Assembly (NCBI RefSeq): GCF_024662235.1
Contig: NZ_CP096276.1
Location: 2,418,001-2,482,000 of the forward strand
Source of the DNA: Pimelobacter simplex
Lineage (GTDB): Bacteria > Actinomycetota > Actinomycetes > Propionibacteriales > Nocardioidaceae
Reading direction: 5' to 3'
DNA: 64,000 nt
Both the position numbers and the translations under genes were made by a program. Position 1 is the first letter of the stretch, and each line of letters starts with the position of its first letter. Below the pieces are notes generated by a model. It worked only from the letters and a program-made list of their open reading frames with translations, did not search any database and was not told the origin of the DNA. This document shows positions 7,988 to 16,792 of this stretch, piece after piece.

Positions 7988-9392
7988 GACAGAGCCCCGC
8001 GGGGTGGTGGGCTTTGAGGGGATCCTCGGTGTCCTACTCGCCGCTGTCGATGGCGGCGTGGTCACCAGTATCCATCGGGTCGTTGAGCAGCGCCATGGAC
8101 TCCTCTGAGAGGTAGCGGCGATCGCCGGCGATCCACTCGTCGTGCATGTCGATGAGGACCGCGCCGACCAGTCTGATCACGGCGGCCGCGTTCGGGAAGA
8201 TCCCGACCACTCGGCTGCGGCGCTTGATCTCCTTGTTGACCCGCTCGAGCGGGTTGGTGGACCAGATCTTGCGCCAGTGGGCCTTGGGGAACGCGGTGAA
8301 CGCGAGGACCTCGGCCTTGGCCTCGTCCATCAGCGGAGCGACCTTGGGGAACGACTTGGCGAGCTGGTCGCGGACCTCGTCCCACGCGGCGGCGACGGCC
8401 TCGGGATCGGGCTGGGCGAAGATCGTGCGGAACACCGCGGCGACCATGTCGGCGTGGCTCTTGGGCACGTGCGCGAGCAGGTTGCGGGCGAAGTGGACCC
8501 GGCAGCGCTGGTGCGCGGAGCCTTGGAAGGACCGCTTCAACGCCTTCACGAGCCCGGAGTGCTGATCGCTGATGACCAGCTGCACTCCGGACAGGCCGCG
8601 CTGCTTGAGGCTGAGCAGGAAGCTTCGCCAGAACGTCTCGTCCTCGCTGTCGCCGACGTCGAGTCCGAGGACCTCCCTGCTGCCGTCGGCGGCGATCCCG
8701 GTGGCGACCACGACCGCCATGGATACGACCTGGCCGCCCTTGCCGGGCTTGTTCCGGACGTGGAGGTAGGTCGCGTCGAGGTAGACGTACGGGAAGGGCG
8801 TGTGGTCCAGCGGCCGGGTGCGGAACGCGCCGACCGACTCATCGAGCTGCTCACAGATCCGGGAGACCTCGGACTTGCTGATCCCGGAGTCGGCGCCGAG
8901 GGCGACGACCAGGTCGTCCACGCTCCTGGTCGAGATGCCGTGGACGTAGGCCTCCATCACCACCGCGTACAGCGCTTGGTCGATCCGGCGCCGCGGCTCC
9001 AGGATCGAAGGGAAGAACGATCCCTTGCGGAGCTTGGGGATCCGCAGCTCGACGTCGCCGGCCTTGGTAGCCAGCAGCTTGGGACGGGTGCCGTTGCGTT
9101 CGGTGACGCGGTCCTCGGTGCGCTCGTAGCGCTCGGCGCCGATCGCGCCCGCAGCTTCGAACTCGACGAGCTCTTGGAGCACAGTGCGGACCGACTCGCG
9201 GATCATGTCGACGCCATCGCCGGTGCGGAACGCCTCGAGCAACTCAGACAGGGCAGACTGGGACAAGGCCATCGGTGGTTCTCCTTCAGTGCGTGACTTG
9301 GTCGTTTCACACCGAAGATCCCGCCGATGGCCGCCTACTTCACGCAGCCCCGCCGCTGACCCTCAAACCCCACCACTCCACGGGACTCTCCT
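7988..9392 (-). mobile_element. IS256-family insertion sequence, copy 1
   Basis: The element is 1,405 bp. Its terminal inverted repeats are left GAGCCCCGCGGGGTGGTGGG and the reverse complement of CCCACCACTCCACGGGACTC on the right. It carries one leftward transposase gene and splits an Apea-like HEPN gene. The flanking 8-bp direct repeat TGGCGACG fixes both ends. It belongs to the same subgroup as the element at 33106-34511, but the two differ at many positions, so they are not recent copies of one another. Confidence 0.93.
8034..9272 (-). CDS. IS256-family (Mutator-type) transposase, copy 1
   Basis: This 412-aa protein starts MALSQSALSELLEAF. The DDE residues sit in YVYLDATYLHV, LVISDQHSGLVK and NPLERVNKEIKRR, in the usual Mutator order, with CRVHFARNLLAHVPK between. 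The length is standard and there is no internal stop, so the enzyme should be active. GGAGAACC lies just before the start. Confidence 0.95.
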   Translation of the reverse strand: MALSQSALSELLEAFRTGDGVDMIRESVRTVLQELVEFEAAGAIGAERYERTEDRVTERNGTRPKLLATKAGDVELRIPKLRKGSFFPSILEPRRRIDQALYAVVMEAYVHGISTRSVDDLVVALGADSGISKSEVSRICEQLDESVGAFRTRPLDHTPFPYVYLDATYLHVRNKPGKGGQVVSMAVVVATGIAADGSREVLGLDVGDSEDETFWRSFLLSLKQRGLSGVQLVISDQHSGLVKALKRSFQGSAHQRCRVHFARNLLAHVPKSHADMVAAVFRTIFAQPDPEAVAAAWDEVRDQLAKSFPKVAPLMDEAKAEVLAFTAFPKAHWRKIWSTNPLERVNKEIKRRSRVVGIFPNAAAVIRLVGAVLIDMHDEWIAGDRRYLSEESMALLNDPMDTGDHAAIDSGE

Positions 9393-9400
9393 TGGCGACG
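9393..9400. repeat. right copy of the 8-bp target duplication of the first IS256 copy
   Basis: TGGCGACG, identical to 7980-7987, follows the right inverted repeat. The HEPN reading frame continues from here. Confidence 0.92.
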
Positions 9401-10635
9401 TGCTGAGATTGGACCCGGGTGCGCGAAAGGCGTTGGACGCCCTCTCGCTGGGCCTAATGCGGCAGTTGGGTCTACGCGAGACGGGGGATGTGAACCTTCT
9501 GAGGGTCGAGGTGCTCTCGGCCATTGGTGATGTGCTGTCTGGTGCCCCCAAATTGAAGGGCCTGGGTAGTGCGCTGCTCGGAAGACTTGGCGAGCGGATG
9601 GCGCGGTCAGTGACAGTCTTTCCTGTTGTCGGTCTCGATCTTTCCGGGGTGAATGAGGGTAGGCCGTTCCGACTCGGTGATCGGATTGCGATGGGCGCTT
9701 TGAACGACGCGACGGAGGGGGCGGTCAGCGACTTCGCGAAGGAGTTCGTTGGCAGCGCGTTGCCGTTCCCGCGTGACGCGTGGTGGACGGAGGACCTTCA
9801 CGGGTTCCGTGAGGACCCGCGCTCGTACGAGGATGACGCGCCGCTCCGGCATGTTGCCGTGATTGCTGTCGGACTCGATGTAGTCGGGTCTGCGGCGGCG
9901 ATCCGTGGCAAGGAACTAGTGGAGGCTCTTCTCGGTGCGCTGTGGCTATTGGCGCGGTCGGAGGGCGAAATGGAGTTTCTGCCACCATGGGTGCTCGGCG
10001 GACCGAACCGCACAGACTCGCCGCGGGACCCGGATTTCGACCATGACCCCGGGCTGCCGATGGTTGCCATCCAGGTCGACAAGCGCTCTCGCGGCCCGGA
10101 GGCGCTGCCGATCGACGCGTGGTACCGCACTGTCGATGTGGCCGCGGTACTTGACGGAGACATTGGCTTGATCGAGCTCATCGCGAAGGCTGAGTCGCCG
10201 GTCCCAGAGCAGGCATTGGCCCGTCGGCTTGCTGCAGCGTGCCGCTTCGGATGGGTATCCGGTCAGGACACGTCGGACGACCTTCAGGTGCTGCATCTTG
10301 TCGTTGCGTTGGAAGCGCTCGTGAGTGAGCACACCGCAGGCGGCGGAGTCACGGGCCGCTTCATCACGCGGCTGCTCGCCTTGCAAGATGAGACGAGGCG
10401 CGACTCGACGAAGCTCGAAGCGCTGTACAACCTGCGAAGCGAGGTCGGGCATCAGGGGTTCTCGGCGGAATCGCGTACCAAGCTGGCGAAAGCGACCGGG
10501 TACGCCACGGATCTCCTAGGGGACTGCGTTCTCGGTGTTGTCGAAGCGGTCAATCTTCACAAGTTCCGTGATGACACCAAGTTGCTCGCTTGGCTTGACC
10601 GCTCATCGCCGGACAGGAGCGACCCCTTCGCGTAA

Positions 10636-10958
10636 GGGCCATTGTTCCGCCCGCGGGAACCGCGGCCGCGGAGGGCAGCCCGTCACCGCGAGCCATCTGA
10701 GGGCCCCCGCGAGGTGCCAGCGCTGATACGGAGCCGAGAGGTGCAGCGAGTGGCGGCCCGTCTGAAAGGGTCGCCACGAGTTGCCGGCCCAGTTCGTGGT
10801 CTGCCTAGGGCTGAGTGGGCGCCAGGGAGTCGAGCGTCTCGGGAGTGCGTTAAACCGCCGCCACTACCGCCTCACGCTCGCATCTCGGCGCACCCGAAAG
10901 CGCTGCCTCGAACTCACTTAGCAGCGCCGATGAGACGCTGTGGTGGAGTGAACCAGTT
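10636..10958. other. non-coding or degenerate stretch
   Basis: No credible gene is seen on either strand. Apart from a GTTCC/GGAAC inverted repeat at 10644-10660, just after the HEPN stop, I see no motif. Open frames here are short or are extensions of frames opposite the transposase. Confidence 0.5.
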
Positions 10959-10966
10959 GCCGAATT

Positions 10967-12388
10967 AGTGGAGTCCAGCAGAGTGGTGTACGACGGACCT
11001 GAGTGAGCGCGTGCCTCCAACGTAGGCGCGGCCACCGGGTGGATCCTTCGAGTGATCTGCGAAAACCGACTCGAAGAAGGACCACGACGATGACCGCTGG
11101 ACCCAGTATCGACCCTGCACAGTTCCTGAACGAGCAGCTGTCCCAGGCCAGTCCTGATCTGATGCGGGACCTGCTCACCACGTTCGTCAATGCGCTGCTC
11201 TCGGCGCAGGCCGACGCGGTGTGCGGCGCCGGCTACGGCGAACGCAGCATGGAGCGCGTCAACTCCCGCAACGGCTACCGGCACCGCGACCTCGACACCC
11301 GCGTCGGCACTCTGGACGTCGCGGTTCCCAAGCTGCGCACCGGTTCGCTGTACCCCGAGTGGCTGCTGGAGCGCCGCAAGCGAGCAGAGCGGGCACTGAC
11401 CAGTGTGGTCGCGACCTGTTACCTGCTCGGCGTCTCGACGCGGCGGATGGACAAGCTGGTGCAGACCCTCGGCATCACCGGCCTGTCCAAGAGCCAGGTC
11501 TCGGTGATGGCCAAGGAACTCGACGAGCACGTCGAGCAGTTCCGCACCCGACGGCTGGAGGAGGCCGGGCCGTTCACCTTCGTGGCCGCCGACGCGTTGG
11601 TGCTCAAGGTCCGCGAAGGTGGCCGGGTGGTGCCGGTCCACGTGCTGGTCGCCACCGGCGTCAACGCCGACGGGCACCGCGAGATCCTCGGCGTGCAGGT
11701 CACCAGCAGCGAGGACGGCGCCGGGTGGCTGGCCTTCTGGAGGGATCTGACCGCCCGCGGCCTGGCCGGGGTCAAGCTCGTCACCAGCGACGCCCACGCC
11801 GGGCTGGTGGCCGCGATCGGCGCCACGTTGCCCGGCGCCTCGTGGCAGCGCTGCCGAACCCACTACGCGGCGAACCTGATGTCGGCGACGCCGAAGTCCT
11901 CGTGGGGCTGGGTCAAGGCGCTGCTGCACTCGATCTACGACCAGCCCGACGCCGACGCTGTCCACGCCCAGTTCGACCGGGTCGTCGACGCCCTGGCCGA
12001 GAAGCTCCCCAAGGTGGCCGAGCATCTGGAGGACGCTCGTGCCGACATCCTCGCCTTCACCGCGTTCCCGAAGGAGATCTGGCGCCAGATCTGGTCCAAC
12101 AACCCCAACGAGCGCCTCAACCGCGAGATCCGCAGGCGAACCGACGTGGTCGGGATCTTTCCCGACCGGGCCAGCATCATCCGGCTCGTCGGCGCCGTCC
12201 TGGCCGAGCAGCACGACGAGTGGGCCGAAGGCCGCCGCTACCTCGGACTCGACGTCCTCGCCCGCGCCCAGGCCGTCGACACCTGCGTCGTCGAGGAGGT
12301 GACCGAACCCGAACTCCAGGCCCTCACAGCCTGACCGACACGCCCAACCGAGGGATCAACCTCGTACACCACCCCAGCGGACTTGACC
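10967..12388 (+). mobile_element. IS256-family (IS1081-like) insertion sequence, complete
   Basis: The element is 1,422 bp with imperfect inverted repeats: left GAGTCCAGCAGAGTGGTGTA (10971-10990) against a right end reading AAGTCCGCTGGGGTGGTGTA in reverse complement. It is bounded by the 8-bp direct repeat GCCGAATT at 10959-10966 and 12389-12396. It is a different subgroup from the two other IS256-family copies in the window. It lies in non-coding DNA, so no gene was visibly broken. Confidence 0.9.
11090..12334 (+). CDS. IS256-family transposase (IS1081-like)
   Basis: This 414-aa protein starts at the ATG at 11090, after GAAGAAGGA. DDE residues lie in FVAADALVLKV, LVTSDAHAGLV and NPNERLNREIRRR. 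The C-terminal tail (VVEEVTEPELQALTA) is acidic, as in IS1081-type enzymes. It appears full length and intact. Confidence 0.93.
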   Translation: MTAGPSIDPAQFLNEQLSQASPDLMRDLLTTFVNALLSAQADAVCGAGYGERSMERVNSRNGYRHRDLDTRVGTLDVAVPKLRTGSLYPEWLLERRKRAERALTSVVATCYLLGVSTRRMDKLVQTLGITGLSKSQVSVMAKELDEHVEQFRTRRLEEAGPFTFVAADALVLKVREGGRVVPVHVLVATGVNADGHREILGVQVTSSEDGAGWLAFWRDLTARGLAGVKLVTSDAHAGLVAAIGATLPGASWQRCRTHYAANLMSATPKSSWGWVKALLHSIYDQPDADAVHAQFDRVVDALAEKLPKVAEHLEDARADILAFTAFPKEIWRQIWSNNPNERLNREIRRRTDVVGIFPDRASIIRLVGAVLAEQHDEWAEGRRYLGLDVLARAQAVDTCVVEEVTEPELQALTA

Positions 12389-12423
12389 GCCGAATTCCCC
12401 GCCCGTAGCAAGCTGCCAACCAG

Positions 12424-13233
12424 CTAGCGGCTGAGCCGGTCGACAAGGTCGGTCACGAGTTGGCGATCTCCGGGCGCCATCGTCAGCAGATCATCGATGA
12501 GGTGACCAGCCCAATCTGGCAGGGACCGTTGGTCTCGAAGTCGTGCCGCGAGCGGGCGGTAGGTGTCGTCCATCGGTTCGTCGGCGTATTGCAGAGGCAC
12601 GAGCACACGAGCTGTGACAAGCGCGTCAAGCAACCCAGGACCGAGGTATGCGTGGTCGTGCTTACCGAGGGCCAGCACCGCGAGCAGTTCCCGACCGACG
12701 TATTCAGCTGTGGGCTTGGTCAATCGCGGCATGACGACGGCTGCGGCGAGATTTAGCGCTTGTCCAGCCTGAATCGGCGTGTTCAAGTGCGATCTAATCA
12801 GCGTGAGAAGTTGAAGCGCGTCCCCCTTGAACGGCACCGCCTTGCCCGCCTCCCACCGCTCGACGGTGGCACGGCCGAGACCGAAGGCCTCGGCAAAACG
12901 TGCTTGGCTCATATGAAATGATCCGCGGAGCCCCCGCAGGACTGCAGGCCAATCAGTAGCAATCGGCCACTCAGGATCGAAGTCCGAGTGGTAGACCGTG
13001 GTGAAGAAGTACGAGTCAATCGTTCCAGGATCTGCCGCGAATGTGGCGGGACGCAGGTTCCTCTCGTGGTCATCGCGGAACGAACGGTGGCTCGCTACCG
13101 ACCAGGGACGTTCTTGAGCCTGCCGAGAGCCAGGAAAGGCAGCTGCGCCGACCCTCGTGAACTCTGCTATCAGGTCGCCTTCTTGCGTCCGCACCATCAC
13201 ATGGTACCACCGGGCAGGTGATGGTGGATCCAT
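12424..13233 (-). CDS. XRE/Cro-type helix-turn-helix protein
   Basis: This protein of up to 269 aa has a central HTH (about residues 95-135): MSQARFAEAFGLGRATVERW followed by EAGK, the classic XRE helix pair. The C-terminal 120 residues are helical and unrecognised. The start is uncertain: ATG at 13233, or ATG at 13197 (MVRTQEGDLIAEF), with no strong ribosome site at either. It is probably a DNA-binding regulator; its target is unknown. It sits alone between an IS and the T4SS operon end. Confidence 0.7.
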   Translation of the reverse strand: MDPPSPARWYHVMVRTQEGDLIAEFTRVGAAAFPGSRQAQERPWSVASHRSFRDDHERNLRPATFAADPGTIDSYFFTTVYHSDFDPEWPIATDWPAVLRGLRGSFHMSQARFAEAFGLGRATVERWEAGKAVPFKGDALQLLTLIRSHLNTPIQAGQALNLAAAVVMPRLTKPTAEYVGRELLAVLALGKHDHAYLGPGLLDALVTARVLVPLQYADEPMDDTYRPLAARLRDQRSLPDWAGHLIDDLLTMAPGDRQLVTDLVDRLSR

Positions 13234-13259
13234 CTGCTATGCGATGGCACGATCGACCC

Positions 13260-13610
13260 ATGAGCAGGATCCCCTTTCGCGAGAGCTCGGCGATGCGCAG
13301 CGTTGGTCTACACGCGCCACTCTGCGTCGGCAGCCTCGCGGCCGGTCCTGCCTCGGCTGGCTCGATGGCGCTGGCAGGTTGCCCGTCCACCCTGTCCGCG
13401 ATCGTTGGACTCGCGGCCGTCATCGGCCTCTCTCTGGTCGGGCGACCGGTTCGACTTGTAGTGCTCCGCGCCGCGCTCGTTCGTGGCGGCGTGCCCGAGC
13501 ACGAGGCGGCGAACTGGTCGTTCAGGGCGATCTATTACCCCGGATCACCTGATCCGACCCTGACGACGCACGATCCTCGTCGCGTCGGGCGCCGCCAGTC
13601 TCGTGACTGA
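13260..13610 (+). CDS. possible small membrane protein, low support
   Basis: This 116-codon frame from an ATG at 13260 contains one clear hydrophobic segment (AIVGLAAVIGLSLVG, about residues 55-70) followed by a basic, then polar tail. It is divergent from the XRE gene and convergent with the T4SS operon. No family is recognised and the ribosome site is poor, so it may not be real. Confidence 0.3.
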   Translation: MSRIPFRESSAMRSVGLHAPLCVGSLAAGPASAGSMALAGCPSTLSAIVGLAAVIGLSLVGRPVRLVVLRAALVRGGVPEHEAANWSFRAIYYPGSPDPTLTTHDPRRVGRRQSRD

Positions 13611-13642
13611 ACTGACAGGTGTGTCTAACCGCCGCCATTGCT

Positions 13643-14350
13643 CTACGCCCGTGGCCCCTTCTCGGTTCGGGTGCGCGGCTGCGCGGCGTCCAACTCGTCG
13701 TCCTGAAGCTCACCGGTGTCGAGATCGACCAGGCCCAGCCGCGGCGGGCCTGCTGGGGCGGACGGCTGCTCGTGCGACCGCCGGTTGAGGGGCAGGGCGT
13801 CTATGTCGTGGGCGAAGGTGTTCTCGCGGCGCTGGCGGCTGGCTTCGGCCACGTGCTCGTTGTGGCGCGGCTTGGCCGGCCAGCTCTTGTGCTCGTCGTC
13901 GCAGTGCGCGCGCAGCCTGCTGCGCATGCGGTCGGTGAAGGCCGTCAGGCAGTAGCGGTGCCACTCCTCGAGCGCGTCGCTGGTCAGCGCCAGGCCGGCC
14001 CGCCGGCGCTGATCGGCCAGGACGGCGATCTCGTGGACCAGGTGCGGGTGCAGGGGCCAGCAACTGGGGATGAGGCCGAAGACGTCCCAGGTGTACTCGC
14101 GGTTGAGCCAGATCACGACGTCCTCGAGCCACTCCCACAGGTCGTGACGCAGCTCGGGGTCCAGGCAGGTGGCCGGCTCCCAGGGCCGCGGCAGCAGTGC
14201 ATGGTTCCCCAGCGCCTTCTTGTGCTCCTCGGTGCCGTTGATGGCGATGTGGAGCTCGCGGTAGGCGAGCCGGACGTGGTCGCCGGGGACGGGGAACGGC
14301 AAGACCATCAGTGTGGGCGCCGCCCGGTGGGTCTGCTGCTCGGTGGTCAC
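13643..14350 (-). CDS. unknown protein, last gene of the T4SS operon
   Basis: This 235-aa soluble protein overlaps the coupling-protein stop by 4 nt and so is translated with it. It has no signal peptide or membrane helix. A Trp/His-rich central part (DLWEWLEDVVIWLNREYTW, then CWPLHPHLVHEIAVLADQRR) is followed by a charged tail ending DTGELQDDELDAAQPRTRTE. A protein of this type often follows the VirD4-like gene in actinobacterial conjugative elements, perhaps helping substrate docking. That role is inference. Confidence 0.7.
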   Translation of the reverse strand: MTTEQQTHRAAPTLMVLPFPVPGDHVRLAYRELHIAINGTEEHKKALGNHALLPRPWEPATCLDPELRHDLWEWLEDVVIWLNREYTWDVFGLIPSCWPLHPHLVHEIAVLADQRRRAGLALTSDALEEWHRYCLTAFTDRMRSRLRAHCDDEHKSWPAKPRHNEHVAEASRQRRENTFAHDIDALPLNRRSHEQPSAPAGPPRLGLVDLDTGELQDDELDAAQPRTRTEKGPRA

Positions 14351-15810
14351 AATTCACTCCTTGCGTTGTCGTTCTCGTCGTCGACGAAACCCAGGCGGCG
14401 GGCCTCGACGAGCGCCGCGATCGCGCGAGCTTCGGGTGTTATGACCATGCGCCGATCGTTGGTCAGGCGCTCGCGCAGCGCCCGCTGGTCGGCCAGGAGC
14501 CGCTCGCCGGCCTTGCCCTCCACACAGCGGTGCAGCTTGGCGATGATCGGCTTGCCGTTCTCGGCGATCACCAGGGCCCGCCGCTCGGGCAACTGGCGGA
14601 CCTCCTCGGGCCGCATGATCGCGATGTCGTCGCCCTCGTACCCGCCGCCGCTACCGCGGTGGGTGCGTCGCCCGATCCGGACCTGGCCGAGGAGGTCGGA
14701 GATCTCCTGGTTAAACGCGACGTCCTTGGAACCGCCGAACATCACCAGGATGTTGGTGAGGCCGAGCAGCGCCCGGGCCTCGTGCTCGCCGAAGATGTTG
14801 GTCAACTGGGGGCGGGTCTGGGCGGCCCAGATGAACGACAGGCCCAGGGCGCGTTCGTTCGCCATCCGGGTACGCAGGGTCGGCAGCGGTGCGGTCGAGG
14901 GCAGCTCGTCGAGCACCGAGACCAGGGGCGGACACAGCCGGCCTCCCCACGGTGAGCTGTTGGCGAGCAGCAGCCCGGTGTCCAGGACGTGCTCGGCCAC
15001 CGCGGTCATCAGCGGGCTGGCCGAGGCGTAGGGGTCTTCGCGGCCGAGGAGGTAGATGGTGCCGCGGCGACGGATCACGTCGGCCAGGTCGGTCGCCGGG
15101 TGCCCGTCGCTGGGAACGCAGCGGCGACGAATGTCGGCCTGGAAGAACAGCGACACCGCCTGCTGCACCGTGGTGATCGTGTTGCCGGCCGTGCGGTCGT
15201 CACCGTTGAGCGCTCCGTGCAGGAGGCCGTGCCAGAACGGCTCGGCGTGGGTGTGCCGGCGAAGGATCTCCATCGGCTCGTTGGCCGCAGTGGGGTTGGC
15301 CACCCACTGCAGCACGTCCTCGAGCGTCTTGCCGGTCAACGCCGCCGCGTGGAAGTAGCCCTGCAGCACCTTCGCGGACTCGGCTGCGTAGAACCGTGCA
15401 GCGTCATCGCCGGTCCCGCCGGTGATCGCACCCTTGACGGTGCCGGCAGTGAACGCCTTGGCGCGCCGCTCGGCCACCTTGGGGTCGACGCAGCCGGCGA
15501 TCGGGTCCCAGATCAGCTCGTCGACCATGCCCTCGGCCAGACCGAAGGGGTCGAGCACCACGCAGGGCCGATCGTCGCGGGACCGCTCGCTGAGACTGAG
15601 CAGCAGGTCCTCGACCTTCGTCAGCGTCACCAAGGCGGCACCCGGTGCACCGAGCAGCGCCGGGGTGAGCAGGTCGAGGGTCTTGCCGGAGCCCTGGGGG
15701 CCGATCACGCCGGCGGTGCGGTCCCACGGCACCCACAGCTCGCCGCCTCGCGGCTCATGGGCGTTGCCGATGCGCCAACCCACGTCCCAGGGGTCGAACC
15801 TGAGCTTCAT
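14347..15810 (-). CDS. VirD4/TraG-like conjugative coupling ATPase
   Basis: This 487-aa protein starts MKLRFDPWDVGWRIG at an ATG overlapping the upstream stop by 4 nt, preferred over an earlier ATG at 15852. Walker A is GPQGSGKT (37-44); Walker B is in LVSVLDELPSTAPLPTL (about 295-310). Further VirD4 signatures are LTKVEDLLLSLSERSRDDR near the N-terminus, then LSFIWAAQTRPQLTNIFG and LLGLTNILVMFGGSKD. The role is to recruit relaxase-DNA to the T4SS at the membrane and energise transfer. No N-terminal membrane helices are seen; the upstream membrane protein may anchor it. Confidence 0.9.
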   Translation of the reverse strand: MKLRFDPWDVGWRIGNAHEPRGGELWVPWDRTAGVIGPQGSGKTLDLLTPALLGAPGAALVTLTKVEDLLLSLSERSRDDRPCVVLDPFGLAEGMVDELIWDPIAGCVDPKVAERRAKAFTAGTVKGAITGGTGDDAARFYAAESAKVLQGYFHAAALTGKTLEDVLQWVANPTAANEPMEILRRHTHAEPFWHGLLHGALNGDDRTAGNTITTVQQAVSLFFQADIRRRCVPSDGHPATDLADVIRRRGTIYLLGREDPYASASPLMTAVAEHVLDTGLLLANSSPWGGRLCPPLVSVLDELPSTAPLPTLRTRMANERALGLSFIWAAQTRPQLTNIFGEHEARALLGLTNILVMFGGSKDVAFNQEISDLLGQVRIGRRTHRGSGGGYEGDDIAIMRPEEVRQLPERRALVIAENGKPIIAKLHRCVEGKAGERLLADQRALRERLTNDRRMVITPEARAIAALVEARRLGFVDDENDNARSEL

Positions 15811-16094
15811 CGGGTCACCTCCGGGATCGTATCCCCGCACGGGGCCAGGCACCGGCGGCAGATCACCTCGCGGCCCTGGCGCTCCTCCGCTCGTCGGCCG
15901 AGGACCGGGAAGGTGAGGTCGGACAGGAGGTCCCGCCCCTCCCCCACGAGCTCTACGGGTCCGGTCGCGACGTAGTAGTGGCTCTCGACGAGGATCGGGC
16001 GGTGGCCGTGGCGGCGACAGATGACGCCGCCCAGGCGGCGGCGTACGCGGGCGCGCACCGTGGGGGTGCCGCGCAGTGGGGTCTCGTTGCTCAT
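15807..16094 (-). CDS. small basic Cys-containing protein of the T4SS operon
   Basis: This 95-aa protein is overlapped by 4 nt at both ends with its neighbours, which fixes its start (MSNETPLRGTPTVRAR). It is Arg-rich and contains VICRRHGHRP and VICRRCLAPCG, which could form a small zinc-binding site. Function unknown; the position just before the coupling ATPase suggests a conjugation role. Confidence 0.7.
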   Translation of the reverse strand: MSNETPLRGTPTVRARVRRRLGGVICRRHGHRPILVESHYYVATGPVELVGEGRDLLSDLTFPVLGRRAEERQGREVICRRCLAPCGDTIPEVTR

Positions 16095-16705
16095 CGGTCT
16101 TCCTTCGTTCGGCGGCCGTCGAGGAGCCACGGGCTGAGGCCGTGGCCCAGCTGCGGGCCGGGTTGTTCGGTGAGGTCGCCGGCGGCGCGCTGGGCAGGTG
16201 CCGGTGTCGCGGACGCGTGCTTGCCGTAGAGGTCCGGGCGGACGATGCCGGCGACCTTGCGGAGCCTGGTGACGCCGAGCACCTTCTCGGCCTCGGCTGC
16301 GGTCGCCATGCCGCGCATGCGACCCGGGCCCCAGCGCTGGTAGGCCCAGACCCCGACCCAGATGGTCGCCGCGAGCAACGTGAGTTCGGTCAGCGCGATG
16401 CTGCCCCAGACCAGACCGCGGCCTGCCAGGTCGTCGGGGGCAGGGCTGGGCAGCCCCGCTCCGGCGTTGCCGGCGAGGATGCGCGGCAGGCTGGTCCAGA
16501 ACGCGGTGCCGATGGGCGAGGGAAACGCACCGGCGTTGGCGTCGGGCCAGGTCCATCCGGCGCCGGCGACCAGGTTCGCGGCGGAGCGGCCGAGCTGGAT
16601 GCCGATGACGAGGACGAACAGGGTCGCCAGGGTCACCGCCAGAGGGACCTCCCAGGTCCAGGGGTAGGGGTCTCGTCGTCGCTCGCGCTGCATCGGTCTG
16701 GCCAC
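16091..16705 (-). CDS. T4SS-associated membrane protein with two transmembrane helices
   Basis: In this 204-aa protein a basic N-terminus is followed by a helix at about 20-42 (VPLAVTLATLFVLVIGIQLG), an extracytoplasmic stretch, and a second helix near 100-122 (SIALTELTLLAATIWVGVWA). The cytoplasmic tail (MATAAEAEKVLGVTRLRK) resembles the adaptor region found beside VirD4-like proteins that lack their own membrane domain. I infer it tethers or partners the coupling ATPase. It overlaps the next gene by 4 nt. Confidence 0.75.
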   Translation of the reverse strand: MARPMQRERRRDPYPWTWEVPLAVTLATLFVLVIGIQLGRSAANLVAGAGWTWPDANAGAFPSPIGTAFWTSLPRILAGNAGAGLPSPAPDDLAGRGLVWGSIALTELTLLAATIWVGVWAYQRWGPGRMRGMATAAEAEKVLGVTRLRKVAGIVRPDLYGKHASATPAPAQRAAGDLTEQPGPQLGHGLSPWLLDGRRTKEDR

Positions 16706-16792
16706 CTCCAGGCGGTCGTGGGGTCAAGGACGCGGGTTGGGCATCGCTGGTCACCTATGTGCCGTCGGGGCCTCGGTGCGATCACACGGCCA

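Larger units (their letters stand above)
7810..10635 (+). pseudogene. Apea-like HEPN protein gene, interrupted by an IS256-family element
   Basis: The 5' part (7810-7987) encodes MAAEVLTEQAVDEML through FFNHRNGD, and the 3' part resumes at 9401 with VLRLDPGARKALDAL. Removing 7988-9392 and one copy of the 8-bp duplication TGGCGACG restores one continuous 470-codon frame with no other lesion, so the insertion is recent. The C-terminal region (LHLVVALEALVSEH, then KLEALYNLRSEVGHQGF) carries an R-x4-H motif in the setting typical of Apea-like HEPN domains, which are predicted RNases common in defence loci. The N-terminal 300 residues are unrecognised. A GTTCC/GGAAC hairpin at 10644-10660 may end the transcript. 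Confidence 0.8.

Noticed and set aside
8142..9296. 384-codon plus-strand frame opposite the IS256 transposase
   Set aside because: It is a shadow of the transposase; the DDE motifs are all on the minus strand.
10850..12214. 454-codon minus-strand frame over the IS1081-like element
   Set aside because: It is a shadow of the transposase on the plus strand; the composition is typical of an antisense frame and it crosses the IS boundary.
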